A stretch of 14,619 nucleotides of DNA from Chlorobiota bacterium (GCA_003695605.1 RFIK01000133.1:1-14619); one strand, 5' to 3'; positions 6,679 to 13,576 are shown, numbered from the stretch's first letter. Numbers and translations: made by a program. The notes: generated by a model from the letters alone, not told the origin.

Positions 6679-8304
6679 ATGGCACCCAAAATCATCACCT
6701 TTGATGTTGATGCACGTGCAGCGCTCAAGCGAGGCGTTGATCAGCTGGCAAATGCAGTCAAGGTTACGCTCGGTCCGAAAGGGCGGAACGTCATCATTGA
6801 CAAAAAATTTGGTCCGCCGACGGTGACCAAAGATGGCGTTACAGTCGCCAAAGAAATCGAACTGGAAGATCCAATGGAAAATCTCGGCGCCCAAATGGTG
6901 CGCGAGGTTGCCTCAAAGACGAGCGATATCGCAGGCGATGGGACAACAACCGCGACTGTGCTGGCGCAAGCGATCTTCAACGAAGGGATGAAGTTCGTCA
7001 CCAGTGGCGCCAATCCCATGGACATCAAGCGCGGTATTGATTTAGCCGTTGCGAAAGTCACCGAAGAGCTCAAGAAGATCTCGCGTCCGGTCTCAGGGCG
7101 GAAGGAAATTGCGCAAGTCGGCGCAATCAGTGCCAACAACGACAAAGCGATCGGTGACCTGATCGCCGAAGCAATGGAGAAAGTCGGCAAGGATGGTGTC
7201 ATCACGGTCGAGGAAAACAAAGGCACCGAAACGACGATGGAGGTCGTCGAAGGGATGCAGTTCGACCGCGGGTATCTGTCGCCATACTTCGTCACCGATG
7301 CCGACACGATGGAGGCCGTGCTCGAAAACCCGTACATCCTGATCCACGACAAGAAGATTTCGGCGATCAAGGACATTCTGCCGATTCTCGAAAAGGTCGC
7401 ACAGAGCGGTCGTCCGCTCCTGATCATCGCTGAAGATGTCGAAGGCGAAGCACTCGCAACGTTGGTCGTCAACAAGCTCCGTGGTACTCTCCGCGTGTGT
7501 GCGGTCAAGGCACCAGGCTTCGGTGATCGGCGGAAAGCGATGCTCGAAGATATCGCCATCTTAACCGGCGGCATCGTCATCAGCGAAGAAAAGGGCTTCA
7601 AGCTCGAGCAAGCGGGCCTCGACATGCTCGGCATGGCAAAGAAAGTCACCGTTGACAAGGACAATACCACCATCGTCGAGGGCGCTGGAAAGAGCGAAGA
7701 AATCAAAAAGCGCATCAACGAAATCAAGGTACAGATCGAAAAGACTACCAGCGATTACGATCGCGAAAAGCTGCAAGAACGCCTTGCCAAGCTCAGCGGT
7801 GGGGTCGCTGTGCTCAAGATCGGTGCCGCAACGGAAGTCGAGATGAAGGAAAAGAAAGCCCGCGTTGAAGATGCGCTCCACGCAACGCGTGCTGCCGTCG
7901 AGGAAGGCATCGTGCCGGGTGGTGGTGTTGCATACCTGCGGTGCCTGCCGTCGTTGGAGAACCTCAAGGGTGAAAACGCCGATCAAGACATGGGCATCGC
8001 CATCATCCGCCGAGCGATAGAAGAACCCATCCGCCAAATCGTTGCCAATGCGGGCTTGGATGCATCGGTAGTAGCCAATAAGGTCAAGGAAGGCACCGGT
8101 GCATTCGGATTCAACGCATACAGCGAGCAGTACGAAGACCTCCTCGAAGCAGGCGTCATTGATCCGACGAAGGTCGCGCGTGTCGCACTCGAGAACGCTG
8201 CCTCTGTCGCAGCGCTCCTGCTGACGACCGAAGCGACAATCGTTGAAAAGCCAGAACCTGAAAAGCAGAACGCACAGCACATGCACGGCGGGATGGACTA
8301 CTAA
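6679..8304 (+). CDS. groEL: Chaperonin GroEL (60 kDa)
   Basis: GroEL forms the double-ring ATP-driven folding chamber closed by GroES. The 541-residue product has normal length. The ATP-binding landmarks are present: VTLGPKGRNV (29-38), Asp52 in KDGVTVAKEIEL, and GDGTTTATVLAQ (86-97). The apical domain is intact, and the second equatorial segment has EEGIVPGGGVAYLR. The usual flexible GGM-repeat tail is reduced to HMHGGMDY, so only one GGM remains, with two His beside it. ATG 6679 lies 6 nt after GGAGG. It is co-transcribed with groES, and the perfect hairpin at 8343-8375 follows. Only one groEL copy is seen in the window. Confidence 0.98.
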   Translation: MAPKIITFDVDARAALKRGVDQLANAVKVTLGPKGRNVIIDKKFGPPTVTKDGVTVAKEIELEDPMENLGAQMVREVASKTSDIAGDGTTTATVLAQAIFNEGMKFVTSGANPMDIKRGIDLAVAKVTEELKKISRPVSGRKEIAQVGAISANNDKAIGDLIAEAMEKVGKDGVITVEENKGTETTMEVVEGMQFDRGYLSPYFVTDADTMEAVLENPYILIHDKKISAIKDILPILEKVAQSGRPLLIIAEDVEGEALATLVVNKLRGTLRVCAVKAPGFGDRRKAMLEDIAILTGGIVISEEKGFKLEQAGLDMLGMAKKVTVDKDNTTIVEGAGKSEEIKKRINEIKVQIEKTTSDYDREKLQERLAKLSGGVAVLKIGAATEVEMKEKKARVEDALHATRAAVEEGIVPGGGVAYLRCLPSLENLKGENADQDMGIAIIRRAIEEPIRQIVANAGLDASVVANKVKEGTGAFGFNAYSEQYEDLLEAGVIDPTKVARVALENAASVAALLLTTEATIVEKPEPEKQNAQHMHGGMDY

Positions 8305-8342
8305 TCTTGCCTGCTCCTCTTTCCGCGATACGCCGCAGTGCC

Positions 8343-8375
8343 CGAGCGCCTTTGCAAACAGTGCAAAGGCGCTCG
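8343..8375 (+). terminator. Hairpin after groEL, probable terminator or 3' stabiliser
   Basis: A perfect 13-bp stem, CGAGCGCCTTTGC (8343-8355) with GCAAAGGCGCTCG (8363-8375), closes a 7-nt loop. It lies 38 nt after the groEL stop. No T-run follows directly, so it is not a textbook intrinsic terminator. Confidence 0.6.
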
Positions 8376-8482
8376 TGGTATTTGCAGCGCATTCATGTTT
8401 GGTCTCTGCAGTGCTCCTCTGTGAACATGCAGCTGTCAGGAGATGAAAAGAGGTCTCCCCAGACCAAATCCCGTAAGGTTGC

Positions 8483-8491
8483 TGGTAGAAT
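8483..8491 (+). promoter_or_regulatory. Candidate extended -10 promoter for carA
   Basis: TGGTAGAAT reads as an extended -10 (TG, one base, TAGAAT, five of six to TATAAT). No convincing -35 lies at 16-18 bp upstream. It would start transcription about 65 nt before carA. A small GGTCT-CCCC-AGACC hairpin lies just upstream at 8452-8465. Confidence 0.25.
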
Positions 8492-8562
8492 GCCGCTGTG
8501 AGAGGGGGGTCGGTGGCAGGTTATTTTCGCACGTGGCGTGAGAACTACTTCTGCTCTTTGTG

Positions 8563-9714
8563 ATGCTCAGTGCACGGCTTGTCCTCGAAAATGGTGCAGT
8601 CTTTGACGGCACTGCATTTGGTGATGTCACTGCGGAAGCGTGTGGTGAGGTGGTGTTCAATACTGCAATGAGTGGATACCAGGAGGTGATGACTGATCCG
8701 AGCTACAAGGGGCAAATCGTCGTGTTTACAGCTCCGCACATTGGAAACTACGGCATCAATCCATGGGATAGTGAATCTGATTCGCTGCAGGTGGAGGGTA
8801 TTGTCGTCCATGAGTGCAGTCGCATTGCTTCCAATTGGCGCTCGCGTTGGACACTCGATCAATATCTCCACGCTAACAGGAAAATTGGCATCCAAGGAGT
8901 AGATACTCGCCGGCTTGTTCGGATCCTGCGGAGCGAAGGAGCGATGCGAGGGATTGTGACAGCCTGCCAGGAACCAGTCGAAGGAATTCTCGCACGCGTT
9001 CGAGCGCTTCCTTCTATGGAAGGACTTGATCTGTGTCCGCTCGTAACGACGCAGGGTGTGTACACCGTTCAGCCTGAGCGGACAGACGGAGATTTGCTGG
9101 AAGAGTATCCTGAGCCTCGTTATCACGTCGTCGTGGTGGATTTCGGCGTCAAGCGGAACATCCTGCGCTTGCTCGCACAGAATCGCTGCCGCGTTACGGT
9201 TGTGCCTGCAACGACCGATGCAGATGCGATCATGGCACTGGAGCCGCACGGTGTGGTGCTGTCGAACGGTCCCGGCGATCCAGCAGCGGTACACTACGGA
9301 ATCGAAACTGCCCGGGCACTTGCCGAGCGTGGCATCCCGATGCTGGGGATTTGCTTGGGGCACCAAATCATCGCGCTTGCCTTCGGCGGGCGGACGTTCA
9401 AGTTACGCTTCGGTCACCATGCGGTCAACCATCCAATCAAAAACCTTCGGACAGGTGCAGTCGAGATTACCTCGCAAAACCATGGCTTTGCCGTTAGCGC
9501 CGACGGTCTTCCCCAGGACCTGGAGATAACCCACATCAACCTCAATGATGGCACAGTCGCTGGCTTGCGGCATCGGCAATTGCCGGTGATGTCGGTGCAG
9601 TACCACCCGGAAGCTGCACCGGGTCCACATGACAGCCGCTACATTTTCTCGGAGTTCCTCGCCAATGTCGCAGCGTATGCAGCCAATACTGCCGTGGCGT
9701 CCGTGCAGCTTTGA
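8563..9714 (+). CDS. carA: Carbamoyl-phosphate synthase small (glutaminase) subunit
   Basis: CarA hydrolyses glutamine and passes ammonia to CarB to make carbamoyl phosphate for pyrimidine and arginine synthesis. The 383-residue product (from ATG) has the CPSase small-subunit N-terminal domain (about 1-150; GEVVFNTAMSGYQEVMTDPSY, GNYGIN, GIQGVDTRRLVRILR). A class I glutamine amidotransferase domain follows, with GICLGHQ (nucleophile Cys264) and QYHPEA (His348, Glu350), the full catalytic triad. The length matches the family. A GTG at 8560 directly precedes ATG 8563, and either could be used; no clear ribosome-binding site is visible. carB is not within the window downstream, where tRNA genes follow, so the two subunits are not encoded together on this side. 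A hairpin follows at 9739-9765. Confidence 0.97.
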   Translation: MLSARLVLENGAVFDGTAFGDVTAEACGEVVFNTAMSGYQEVMTDPSYKGQIVVFTAPHIGNYGINPWDSESDSLQVEGIVVHECSRIASNWRSRWTLDQYLHANRKIGIQGVDTRRLVRILRSEGAMRGIVTACQEPVEGILARVRALPSMEGLDLCPLVTTQGVYTVQPERTDGDLLEEYPEPRYHVVVVDFGVKRNILRLLAQNRCRVTVVPATTDADAIMALEPHGVVLSNGPGDPAAVHYGIETARALAERGIPMLGICLGHQIIALAFGGRTFKLRFGHHAVNHPIKNLRTGAVEITSQNHGFAVSADGLPQDLEITHINLNDGTVAGLRHRQLPVMSVQYHPEAAPGPHDSRYIFSEFLANVAAYAANTAVASVQL

Positions 9715-9738
9715 TGTGAGGCTACTGTTGTGAATTTA

Positions 9739-9765
9739 GAGCCTGCATAGTATTTTTGCAGGCTC
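9739..9765 (+). terminator. Hairpin between carA and the tRNA cluster
   Basis: GAGCCTGCA (9739-9747) pairs perfectly with TGCAGGCTC (9757-9765) around a 9-nt T-rich loop. It ends 7 nt before tRNA-Tyr. There is no T-run after the stem, so termination of carA is plausible but unproven; it could also be a tRNA precursor processing structure. Confidence 0.5.
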
Positions 9766-9772
9766 GAAAGCT

Positions 9773-9856
9773 GGGCGGGTTCCAGAGCGGTCAAATGGGG
9801 CAGACTGTAAATCTGCTGGCGTTATGCCTTCGGAGGTTCGAATCCTTCCCCGCCCA
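9773..9856 (+). tRNA. tRNA-Tyr (anticodon GUA)
   Basis: The 84-nt gene has the 7-bp acceptor GGGCGGG/CCCGCCC and anticodon stem GCAGA/TCTGC with loop CTGTAAA, giving anticodon GTA. It also has the long variable arm expected of bacterial tRNA-Tyr and a T arm with TTCGAAT. The discriminator base is A; the following bases are CGC, so CCA is not encoded. Confidence 0.96.
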
Positions 9857-9866
9857 CGCTTGCGAC

Positions 9867-9939
9867 GCGGGAGTAACTCAGGTGGTAGAGTGACAGCCTT
9901 CCAAGCTGTTAGTCGCGGGTTCGAGTCCCGTCTCCCGCT
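9867..9939 (+). tRNA. tRNA-Gly (anticodon UCC)
   Basis: The 73-nt cloverleaf has acceptor GCGGGAG/CTCCCGC, anticodon stem ACAGC/GCTGT with loop CTTCCAA (anticodon TCC), and T arm GCGGG-TTCGAGT-CCCGT. The discriminator is T and CCA is not encoded. It lies 10 nt after tRNA-Tyr. Confidence 0.96.
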
Positions 9940-9958
9940 CGGTCTTCGCGCTTGGTGC

Positions 9959-10030
9959 GCGGGAGTAGCTCAGTGGTAGAGCATCAGTTTCCCAAACTGA
10001 GGGCCGCGGGTTCGATCCCCGTCTCCCGCT
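9959..10030 (+). tRNA. tRNA-Gly (anticodon CCC)
   Basis: The 72-nt cloverleaf has the same acceptor stem and nearly the same T arm as the preceding tRNA-Gly. Its anticodon stem differs, TCAGT/ACTGA, with loop TTCCCAA (anticodon CCC). The likeness suggests an old tandem duplication followed by anticodon-arm divergence. CCA is not encoded. Confidence 0.95.
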
Positions 10031-10039
10031 CAAGGACCA

Positions 10040-10057
10040 GCAGCAGGCGACTGCTGC
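10040..10057 (+). other. Small hairpin in tRNA spacer
   Basis: GCAGCAG (10040-10046) and CTGCTGC (10051-10057) form a 7-bp stem with a GCGA tetraloop of the stable GNRA class. It sits between tRNA-Gly(CCC) and tRNA-Thr and may guide precursor processing. Confidence 0.4.
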
Positions 10058-10067
10058 ACTGCCGTGT

Positions 10068-10140
<73 letters not shown>

Positions 10141-10146
10141 CGCGAC

Positions 10147-10219
10147 AGGGGTGTAGCTCAATTGGTAGAGCAGCGGTCTCCAAAACCGCCGGTTGTGGGT
10201 TCGAGTCCTGCCACCCCTG
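10147..10219 (+). tRNA. tRNA-Trp (anticodon CCA)
   Basis: The 73-nt cloverleaf has acceptor AGGGGTG/CACCCCT, anticodon stem GCGGT/ACCGC with loop CTCCAAA (anticodon CCA), T arm with TTCGAGT, and discriminator G as usual for bacterial tRNA-Trp. The 3' CCA is not encoded. It directly precedes secE, a widespread gene order. Confidence 0.96.
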
Positions 10220-10251
10220 CAGTCGTTCATTTTTTCACGTTCGCGCTGCCA

Positions 10252-10434
10252 ATGATTGCACGCATCAAAACCTACTTCAACGACGTCACCAAGGAGATGC
10301 GTAAAGTTTCCTGGCCCACGCGCCAGCAACTTCGCGAATCCACGGTGGTCGTCACGGTCACATGCTTGATCATCACCGCCTTTGTCTGGCTCGTGGATGT
10401 GGCGATGAGCTTCATCATGCAGCAGCTCTACTAA
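10252..10434 (+). CDS. secE: Preprotein translocase subunit SecE
   Basis: SecE clamps SecY in the SecYEG export channel. The 60-residue product is the short single-helix form found in most bacteria. It has an amphipathic N-terminal helix with the signature EMRKVSWPTRQQL, then one membrane helix (about 30-53, VVVTVTCLIITAFVWLVDVAM) and a very short C-terminus. ATG 10252 is chosen because MIARIKTYFNDV aligns with the family start; in-frame sequence further upstream is tRNA. There is no strong ribosome-binding site; it begins 32 nt after tRNA-Trp and may be processed from the tRNA transcript. nusG follows 27 nt later, the normal order. Confidence 0.96.
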   Translation: MIARIKTYFNDVTKEMRKVSWPTRQQLRESTVVVTVTCLIITAFVWLVDVAMSFIMQQLY

Positions 10435-10461
10435 CCCATTGGCAGCACGTATCGAACGCGT

Positions 10462-11028
10462 ATGATCCAGCAAATCACCGACACGACGCCACGCTGGTAC
10501 GTACTCCGGACTTACACCGGGCAAGAGCGGCGCGTCCAGAAAGCAATCGAGCAGGAAATCAAGCACCGTCACCTCCAGGAGCGCATTCTGCGGATCGTCA
10601 TCCCCGAGGAGACTGTCTTCGAGATTCGCCGCGGCAAACGGCGCGAAAAACGGCGCAACTTTCTGCCTGGCTATGTCCTCATTGAGGCAGTGCTCGATAA
10701 AAAGCTTCAGGACATCATTCTCAGTATCACGGGCGTCATGGGGTTCCTCGGTGCTACCCAGCAGCGCCCGCCGGAACCGCTCAAACCGGAAGAGGTCGAG
10801 CGCATCTTAGCGCGTATTGAGGAACGGAAAGACATCGCAACGATCGAGAACGCCTACCAAGTCGGCGATCCTGTGCGGATCATTGACGGCCCGTTCAAAG
10901 GTTTTTCCGGAACGGTTACCGATGTCAACAACGATAAGCAAAAGCTCAAAGTCGAGGTCGCAATTCTGGGCCGCAAGACACCCGTTGAACTCGACTTTGC
11001 GCAGGTTGAAATCGAACGACCCGAATAG
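10462..11028 (+). CDS. nusG: Transcription termination/antitermination protein NusG
   Basis: NusG binds the RNA polymerase clamp and links it to Rho or to ribosomal protein S10. The 188-residue product has the NGN domain (WYVLRTYTGQERRVQ, then VFEIRRGKR, FLPGYVLIEA and ITGVMGFLG; about residues 10-120). The C-terminal KOW domain follows (VGDPVRIIDGPFKGFSGTVTDVN, about 134-160, with LGRKTPVELDFAQVE). The length is normal and no insert domain is visible. The start at ATG 10462 gives a ~10-residue lead before the conserved WYVL. rplK follows 24 nt later. Confidence 0.97.
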   Translation: MIQQITDTTPRWYVLRTYTGQERRVQKAIEQEIKHRHLQERILRIVIPEETVFEIRRGKRREKRRNFLPGYVLIEAVLDKKLQDIILSITGVMGFLGATQQRPPEPLKPEEVERILARIEERKDIATIENAYQVGDPVRIIDGPFKGFSGTVTDVNNDKQKLKVEVAILGRKTPVELDFAQVEIERPE

Positions 11029-11052
11029 TCCCACGCACCACGCACTGAGACG

Positions 11053-11478
11053 ATGGCAAAGAAAGTCGCTGGTAGTTTCAAGCTGCAATTGAAGGCAGGC
11101 GAAGCAACGATGGCGCCGCCGGTTGGCCCTGCATTCGGTCAACGCGGGCTCAACGGTGCGGAGTTCGTCAAGCAATTCAACGCGCGCACCGCAAAGCAAC
11201 AAGGCATGATTGTGCCGGTGGTCGTCACGTTCTATGCCGATAAATCCTTCACGTTCGTTGTCAAGTCGCCGCCAGCGTCAGTCCTCTTGGCAAAAGCAGC
11301 TGGTGTCGAAAGAGGCTCCGGCCAGCCGAACCGGAACAAGGTCGGCAAGGTCACGCGCGCACAGCTTGAGGAAATTGCCAAAATCAAAATGGACGATCTC
11401 AACTGCGACTCGCTCGAAGCAGCCGTTTCGATGATCGCAGGCACTGCCCGGAGCATGGGCATCGTCGTCGAAGACTAA
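11053..11478 (+). CDS. rplK: 50S ribosomal protein L11
   Basis: L11 forms the base of the GTPase-associated stalk with 23S rRNA. The 141-residue product is of normal length. The N-terminal domain has LQLKAGEATMAPPVGPAFGQRGLN with the conserved Pro-rich factor-binding stretch. The C-terminal rRNA-binding domain has SPPASVLLAKAAG, NKVGKVTRAQLEEIAKIKM and the closing GTARSMGIVV. ATG 11053 is fixed by MAKKVAG. A degenerate version of the repeated leader motif (TCCCACGCACCA, 11029-11040) precedes it. It is part of the secE-nusG-rplKAJL run. Confidence 0.98.
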   Translation: MAKKVAGSFKLQLKAGEATMAPPVGPAFGQRGLNGAEFVKQFNARTAKQQGMIVPVVVTFYADKSFTFVVKSPPASVLLAKAAGVERGSGQPNRNKVGKVTRAQLEEIAKIKMDDLNCDSLEAAVSMIAGTARSMGIVVED

Positions 11479-11483
11479 GAGTA

Positions 11484-11497
11484 TGTTCCACCACTTT
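11484..11497 (+). repeat. Leader motif copy 3 (rplA)
   Basis: TGTTCCACCACTTT lies just after the rplK stop. Its CACCA core ends 59 nt before the rplA ATG; the extra ~42 nt compared with the other copies contains the hairpin at 11504-11528. Confidence 0.5.
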
Positions 11498-11503
11498 GTG
11501 CCA

Positions 11504-11528
11504 GATGCTCTCTCCGTGGGAGAGCATC
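11504..11528 (+). promoter_or_regulatory. Hairpin in the rplK-rplA spacer
   Basis: GATGCTCTC (11504-11512) pairs perfectly with GAGAGCATC (11520-11528) around a 7-nt loop. An outer GTG/CAC pairing (11498-11500/11531-11533) may extend it. The stem lies upstream of the CGGAGG site (11541-11546) of rplA. No T-run follows. It may set the relative expression of L11 and L1 or be a processing site; I see no clear match to the known L1-binding element. Confidence 0.5.
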
Positions 11529-11552
11529 GCCACGAGCACACGGAGGCACCAG

Positions 11553-12266
11553 ATGGCTACCAATCACGGTAAACGTTACCGCGCAATCGCGGCAGTTGTC
11601 GATCCTACCAAAGAGTACTCGCTCCACGAGGCAGTGGAGCTAGTCAAGAAAACCGCCACAGCGAAGTTCGATGAATCATTCGACGTGGCAATTCGGCTAG
11701 GCGTTGATCCGCGCAAAGCCGATCAGCTTGTGCGTGGGACTGTCTCGTTGCCGCACGGCACGGGCAAGACAGTCCGCGTCCTGGTTCTGGCAAAGCCCCC
11801 GAAAGATCAAGAAGCGCTCGATGCAGGCGCCGACTACGCGGGGCTTGCCGAGTACATCGAGAAAATCCAAAGTGGATGGACCGATGTGGATGTCGTCATT
11901 GCCACCCCCGATGTCATGGGTGAGATCGGCAAGCTCGGGCGAATCCTCGGTCCGCGTGGCTTGATGCCCAATCCCAAAAGCGGCACCGTGACGTTCGATG
12001 TGGCAAAAGCAGTCGCTGACGTCAAGGCGGGCAAGATTGAATATCGCGTTGATAAAGCTGGCATCGTCCATGCTGCGGTCGGGAAGTGCTCCTTCCCATC
12101 CGAAAAGCTTATCGAAAACATCACGGCGCTCTATCAGAGTGTCCTCCGCGCAAAACCAGCGACGGCAAAGGGCAAGTACATCAAGAGCATTGCCTTCAGC
12201 GCGACGATGGGTCCGAGTGTCCGTGTCAATGAAGCAACGATGCCGCAGCCGGGCGCTGCTGTATGA
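11553..12266 (+). CDS. rplA: 50S ribosomal protein L1
   Basis: L1 forms the mobile stalk that guides deacylated tRNA out of the E site; in several bacteria it also represses its own operon. The 237-residue product is of normal length. Domain I has KRYRAIAAVVDPTKEYSLHEA and ESFDVAIRLGVDPRKADQ; domain II has VRVLVLAKPPK, DVVIATPDVMGEIGKLGRILG and GPRGLMPNPKSGTVT; it ends with GKIEYRVDKAGIVHAAVGK and AKGKYIKSI. ATG 11553 is chosen over an upstream in-frame start at 11496 because it follows CGGAGG by 6 nt and matches the family start; the upstream part would run through the spacer hairpin. Confidence 0.97.
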   Translation: MATNHGKRYRAIAAVVDPTKEYSLHEAVELVKKTATAKFDESFDVAIRLGVDPRKADQLVRGTVSLPHGTGKTVRVLVLAKPPKDQEALDAGADYAGLAEYIEKIQSGWTDVDVVIATPDVMGEIGKLGRILGPRGLMPNPKSGTVTFDVAKAVADVKAGKIEYRVDKAGIVHAAVGKCSFPSEKLIENITALYQSVLRAKPATAKGKYIKSIAFSATMGPSVRVNEATMPQPGAAV

Positions 12267-12290
12267 CGATGGCTATTACGCACTCTTTCA

Positions 12291-12339
12291 GAGGCAATGG
12301 CTCCTGCACGGATGTGGACCGTGCACACGCTGTTGCTTC
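12291..12339 (+). promoter_or_regulatory. Candidate L10-type ribosomal protein leader before rplJ
   Basis: The 132-nt spacer between rplA and rplJ folds by eye into a two-tier stem. The outer helix is GAGGCAA (12291-12297) with TTGCTTC (12333-12339), one G-U pair. The inner helix is TGCACGG (12305-12311) with CCGTGCA (12319-12325). They are separated by a 7-nt/7-nt internal loop (12298-12304 and 12326-12332). A second stem, GCGCTC/GAGCGC, lies at 12351-12369. In many bacteria the L10-L7/L12 complex represses rplJL by binding a stem with an internal loop in this position. Assignment to that class is inference. Confidence 0.5.
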
Positions 12340-12398
12340 CCGTTCGACGAGCGCTCGCCAGGTGAGCGCAGACGCCAAACCACTCTAGGAACGCTTCT

Positions 12399-12929
12399 AT
12401 GGCAACACGCGAACAGAAAGCCCAAGTCGTTGCCGACATTGCCGCAGCAATCTCGGAATCTTCCGCGCTGTACTTTGTGGATTTTGCTACGATGACTGTT
12501 GCCGAAGATTGGGAGCTGCGGCGCGCACTCAAACGCAGCGGGGCTCGGTACCGTGTGGTGAAAAACACACTCTTGCTCCGCGCGCTTGCGCAGACGTCGC
12601 TCCCCGAGTTTGAAGAGCGCAAACTCTTCGGACAAACCGCGGTTGTCTTCGCGCCGAAAGCCGATCCCATAACGCCAGCGAAAGTGCTCAAGGACTACGG
12701 TGCCAAGCACGACGGCAAACCACGCCTAAAGCTGGCGATCGTCGAAGGCGCGATCTTCGATGGTTCCCAACTTGCGCAGATTGCGGCACTGCCAACGCGG
12801 GAGGAAATCATCGCTGCGATCACGGGCAGCCTGACTGCCCCTGTCTCGGGAATTGTCGGCACGATCAATTCCGTCATTGGTGGCTTGGCCTCGGTCATCG
12901 AGGAAGTCGCCAAGAAGAAAGCCGCCTAA
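12399..12929 (+). CDS. rplJ: 50S ribosomal protein L10
   Basis: L10 anchors the L7/L12 dimers on the ribosomal stalk. The 176-residue product has the globular rRNA-binding domain (about 1-130). It starts MATREQKAQVVADI and has ALYFVDFATMTVAEDWELRRAL, YRVVKNTLLLRAL and LFGQTAVVFA. A C-terminal helix follows that normally binds the L12 N-termini, ending in EEVAKKKAA. The length is typical. ATG 12399 follows AGGAA by 7 nt, and a weak variant of the repeated leader motif (AACCACTCT, 12378-12386) lies before it. Expression is probably autoregulated through the leader upstream. rplL follows 33 nt downstream. Confidence 0.97.
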   Translation: MATREQKAQVVADIAAAISESSALYFVDFATMTVAEDWELRRALKRSGARYRVVKNTLLLRALAQTSLPEFEERKLFGQTAVVFAPKADPITPAKVLKDYGAKHDGKPRLKLAIVEGAIFDGSQLAQIAALPTREEIIAAITGSLTAPVSGIVGTINSVIGGLASVIEEVAKKKAA

Positions 12930-12934
12930 CACCG

Positions 12935-12947
12935 TGTTCCACCATTT
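12935..12947 (+). repeat. Leader motif copy 4 (rplL)
   Basis: TGTTCCACCATTT precedes the AGGAG site (12951-12955). The CACCA core ends 18 nt before the rplL ATG. The 13 bases are identical to the groES copy. Confidence 0.55.
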
Positions 12948-12962
12948 CACAGGAGATAACAC

Positions 12963-13349
12963 ATGTCTGCAATTGTTGAAGAACTCGTTGAGAAAATCAG
13001 CGCCCTGACCCTTGCCGAAGCTGCAGAGCTCAAGAAAGCACTCGAAGAAAAGTTCGGCGTTACTGCTGCAGCTCCGATGATGATGGCAGCAATGCCTGCA
13101 GCCGGTGGTGCTACCGCTGCACCTGCTGAAGAAGAAAAGACCTCGTTCGACGTCGAGCTCACCGAAGCCGGTGGCCAGAAGCTCAACGTCATCAAGGTCG
13201 TCCGCGAGCTGACAGGCTTGGGCCTCAAAGAGGCAAAGGACTTGGTCGAAGGTGCTCCGAAGATCGTCAAAGAAGGCGTTACGAAAGAAGAAGCCGAGAC
13301 GATCAAGAAAAAGCTCGAAGACGCAGGCGCGAAAGTTACCCTCAAGTAA
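12963..13349 (+). CDS. rplL: 50S ribosomal protein L7/L12
   Basis: L7/L12 is the multicopy stalk protein that recruits and stimulates the translational GTPases. The 128-residue product has the N-terminal dimerisation domain (VEELVEKISALTLAEAAELKKALEEKFGV, about 5-33). An Ala/Pro/Met-rich hinge (about 34-58) follows, then the C-terminal factor-binding domain with FDVELTEAGGQKLNVIKVVRE, TGLGLKEAKDLVEGAPKIVKEGV and KLEDAGAKVTLK. All landmarks are present. ATG 12963 lies 7 nt after AGGAG. Strong hairpins follow immediately, before a long spacer to rpoB. Confidence 0.98.
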   Translation: MSAIVEELVEKISALTLAEAAELKKALEEKFGVTAAAPMMMAAMPAAGGATAAPAEEEKTSFDVELTEAGGQKLNVIKVVRELTGLGLKEAKDLVEGAPKIVKEGVTKEEAETIKKKLEDAGAKVTLK

Positions 13350-13359
13350 CGCCAATAGC

Positions 13360-13396
13360 GCGCGGTGCGCATGCACCCACAGCATGCGCACTGCGC
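13360..13396 (+). terminator. Long hairpin just after rplL (attenuator or RNA-processing site)
   Basis: A 15-bp stem with one G-U pair runs from 13360-13374 to 13382-13396 around a 7-nt loop. Its inner 10 bp (GTGCGCATGC/GCATGCGCAC) are perfect. It starts 11 nt after the rplL stop. No T-run follows, so partial termination, RNase III cleavage or 3' stabilisation are all possible. Confidence 0.6.
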
Positions 13397-13461
13397 CCTC
13401 TGGTGGGTTTCGCAGCGGTGGATTTCAATCGCGCGGAACCGTCAACAACCGAACGCTCGTT

Positions 13462-13492
13462 TGCGTTGGCTCACCAATGTCGAGCCAACGCA
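13462..13492 (+). ncRNA. Second perfect hairpin in rplL-rpoB spacer
   Basis: TGCGTTGGCTC (13462-13472) pairs without mismatch with GAGCCAACGCA (13482-13492) around a 9-nt loop. It is not followed by a T-run. It may be part of a structured rpoB leader or of a small RNA ending at the terminator near 13640. Confidence 0.4.
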
Positions 13493-13576
13493 TGCACGCC
13501 CTTGGCTGCAGTTCGGTGCGATGGTTTGCGCGCAGAGGAGGCTCAAACAATCACCGCGTTCACCCAAACCAGCCGA

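Noticed and set aside
6741..7727. 328-residue open frame antisense to groEL
   Set aside because: It is a shadow of a strongly coding gene; the Ser-rich composition comes from reading groEL codons backwards.
8394..8465. Possible riboswitch or leader in the groEL-carA spacer (CATGTT/AACATG pairing and the GGTCT/AGACC hairpin)
   Set aside because: The stems are short (5-6 bp) with no conserved core that I recognise; the evidence is too weak for a feature.
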